Shown here one piece after another: positions 12,254 to 12,924 of a DNA stretch of 12,924 nt. The stretch is from DASRTE01 sp035316885 (GTDB taxonomy: Bacteria; Actinomycetota; Actinomycetes; Jiangellales; Jiangellaceae), in contig DATHII010000019.1 of NCBI GenBank assembly GCA_035316885.1, positions 1 to 12,924 on the forward strand. The letters run 5' to 3'. Numbering within the stretch: position 1 is the first letter of the stretch; each line of letters begins with the position of its first letter. A model generated the notes under the pieces. It was not told the origin of the DNA, searched no databases, and saw only the letters and a program-made list of their open reading frames with translations. The position numbers were made by a program, and so were the translations under genes.

Positions 12254-12924
12254 ATGTCGATGTCGTCGTTCGGCGTTTCCGGTCATCCGGTGGTGGCCGC
12301 GCTGGGCGTTGTGGGCGAGGCGTTGGACAAGGCCGCCGCTGCGGATGTGTGGTCGCTGTCCGATGATGATCTGGCGGCGACGGTTGTGGCCTGTGAGGTG
12401 TTGGCGGCGCGGCAGGCGGCGTTGTCGCTGCGGTTGGTGCGGGAGGCCGACGGCCGCGATCTAGGCCGCCGACTGGGCGCCACGTCGACGGCGGCGTGGC
12501 TCAAGGACCGGCTGCGGCTACGGCAGGGGGAGGCGAAGATGCGGGTGGAGTTGGCTAACGGGCTCGACCCGGACGTCGCGGCCGGGCCGGTCGACTTCGC
12601 GGCCAACGTCGCCACGGCCGGGCCGAGGTCGATGCCGGCGACCGCGACGGCGCTGGCCGCCGGGGCAGGTGTCGACCGAGCATGCGCAGGTGATCGCCAC
12701 GACGATGGTGGACCTGCCCGGTGGGCTCAGCACCGAGCAGGAACGGATCGCGGAGACGAACCTGGCCGGCTGGGCGGTCGTGCACGACCCGGTCACCGTC
12801 GGCCACCTGGGCCGCCACCTGATCCACGCCCTGGACACCCAGACATTGGCCGAGCGGGAGCAGCGGGCCTACGCGCGGCGTGAACTGCGGCTGACCGACA
12901 CCGGCGACGGCACCAGCCGAGTGT
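12254..12924 (+). pseudogene. DUF222/13E12-family protein (HNH-endonuclease type), frameshifted and cut by the window edge
   Basis: The protein starts MSMSSFGVSGHPVVAALGVVG and shows the DUF222 pattern: WSLSDDDLAATVVACEVLAARQAALSL, ADGRDLGRRLGATSTAAWL, RLRQGEAKMRVELA, and MPATATALAAG. In its frame the sequence then becomes non-family and stops at 12883. If one G of the GGGG run at 12662-12665 is skipped, the family sequence resumes at once (QVSTEHAQVIATTMVDLPGG, then LAGWAVVHDPVTVGHLGRHL and REQRAYARRELRLTDTGDG) and stays open to the edge. One extra base is therefore the simplest explanation, either a true mutation or a sequencing error. The C-terminal HNH nuclease domain expected in most family members would lie beyond the window. 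These genes are multicopy in many actinobacteria (REP13E12 in M. tuberculosis, where one copy carries the phiRv1 integration site). Confidence 0.8.

Noticed and set aside
12079..12924. A prophage or integrated element boundary at the 13E12 gene
   Set aside because: 13E12 genes can host phage integration sites, but no integrase, direct-repeat attachment pair or phage gene is visible in the window.
1..12924. CRISPR arrays, tRNA, rRNA, insertion sequences or defence systems
   Set aside because: No regularly spaced repeats, cloverleaf-like sequences, transposase motifs or recognisable defence proteins were found on either strand.

Overview
The window is GC-rich DNA (most third codon positions are G or C, with frequent GTG starts and long empty antisense frames) from the chromosome of an actinobacterium. 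The clearest taxonomic markers are an RbpA of the zinc-binding type with a SigR/SigH-like promoter, the lnt-ppm1-fxsA block next to rbpA (as around Rv2050-Rv2053c in Mycobacterium tuberculosis), a mycobacterial-type L-lysine 6-aminotransferase, and a DUF222/13E12-family gene. I cannot name the genus from sequence reading alone.

Left part (1-4820, minus strand): a tight operon read right to left. It holds lat (L-lysine 6-aminotransferase), an aldehyde dehydrogenase overlapping it by 4 nt (probable 2-aminoadipate 6-semialdehyde dehydrogenase), and, 57 bp further on, a fused alpha/beta E1 subunit of a 2-oxoacid dehydrogenase that runs off the left edge. The first two genes convert lysine to L-2-aminoadipate. 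The third is a candidate for a later oxidative decarboxylation, possibly of 2-oxoadipate. Divergent from lat is an Amidohydro_3/YtcJ-type metal-dependent hydrolase (4980-6542, plus strand).

Middle (6543-9932): a 547-bp gene-free stretch with a possible sigma-70-type promoter and several inverted repeats leads into a translationally coupled operon, lnt (apolipoprotein N-acyltransferase), ppm1 (polyprenol-phosphate mannose synthase) and fxsA (membrane protein). It ends in a strong, probably bidirectional hairpin terminator shared with rbpA, which converges from the other side. Lnt and Ppm1 serve envelope biogenesis: lipoprotein N-acylation, and the lipid-linked mannose donor.

Right-centre (9977-11925): rbpA (minus) and def (peptide deformylase, plus) are divergent. 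The region between them is unusually rich in regulatory sequence: a near-perfect SigR/SigH promoter for rbpA, a CRP/GlxR-like palindrome over the -35 of a putative def promoter, and a hairpin in the def leader. def converges on a small membrane protein gene (YrdB/DUF2568-like) that lies downstream of an unrecognised 136-aa gene on the minus strand.

Right end (11926-12924): a 328-bp gene-free region with several short inverted repeats and an apparently leaderless promoter precedes a DUF222/13E12-family gene that is frameshifted by one extra G in a GGGG run and cut by the window edge.

I see no defence system, CRISPR array, tRNA, rRNA, insertion sequence or phage module. The most useful leads are the lysine-catabolism operon with its E1 subunit, the control region between rbpA and def, and the unexplained 547-bp leader or intergenic region before lnt.
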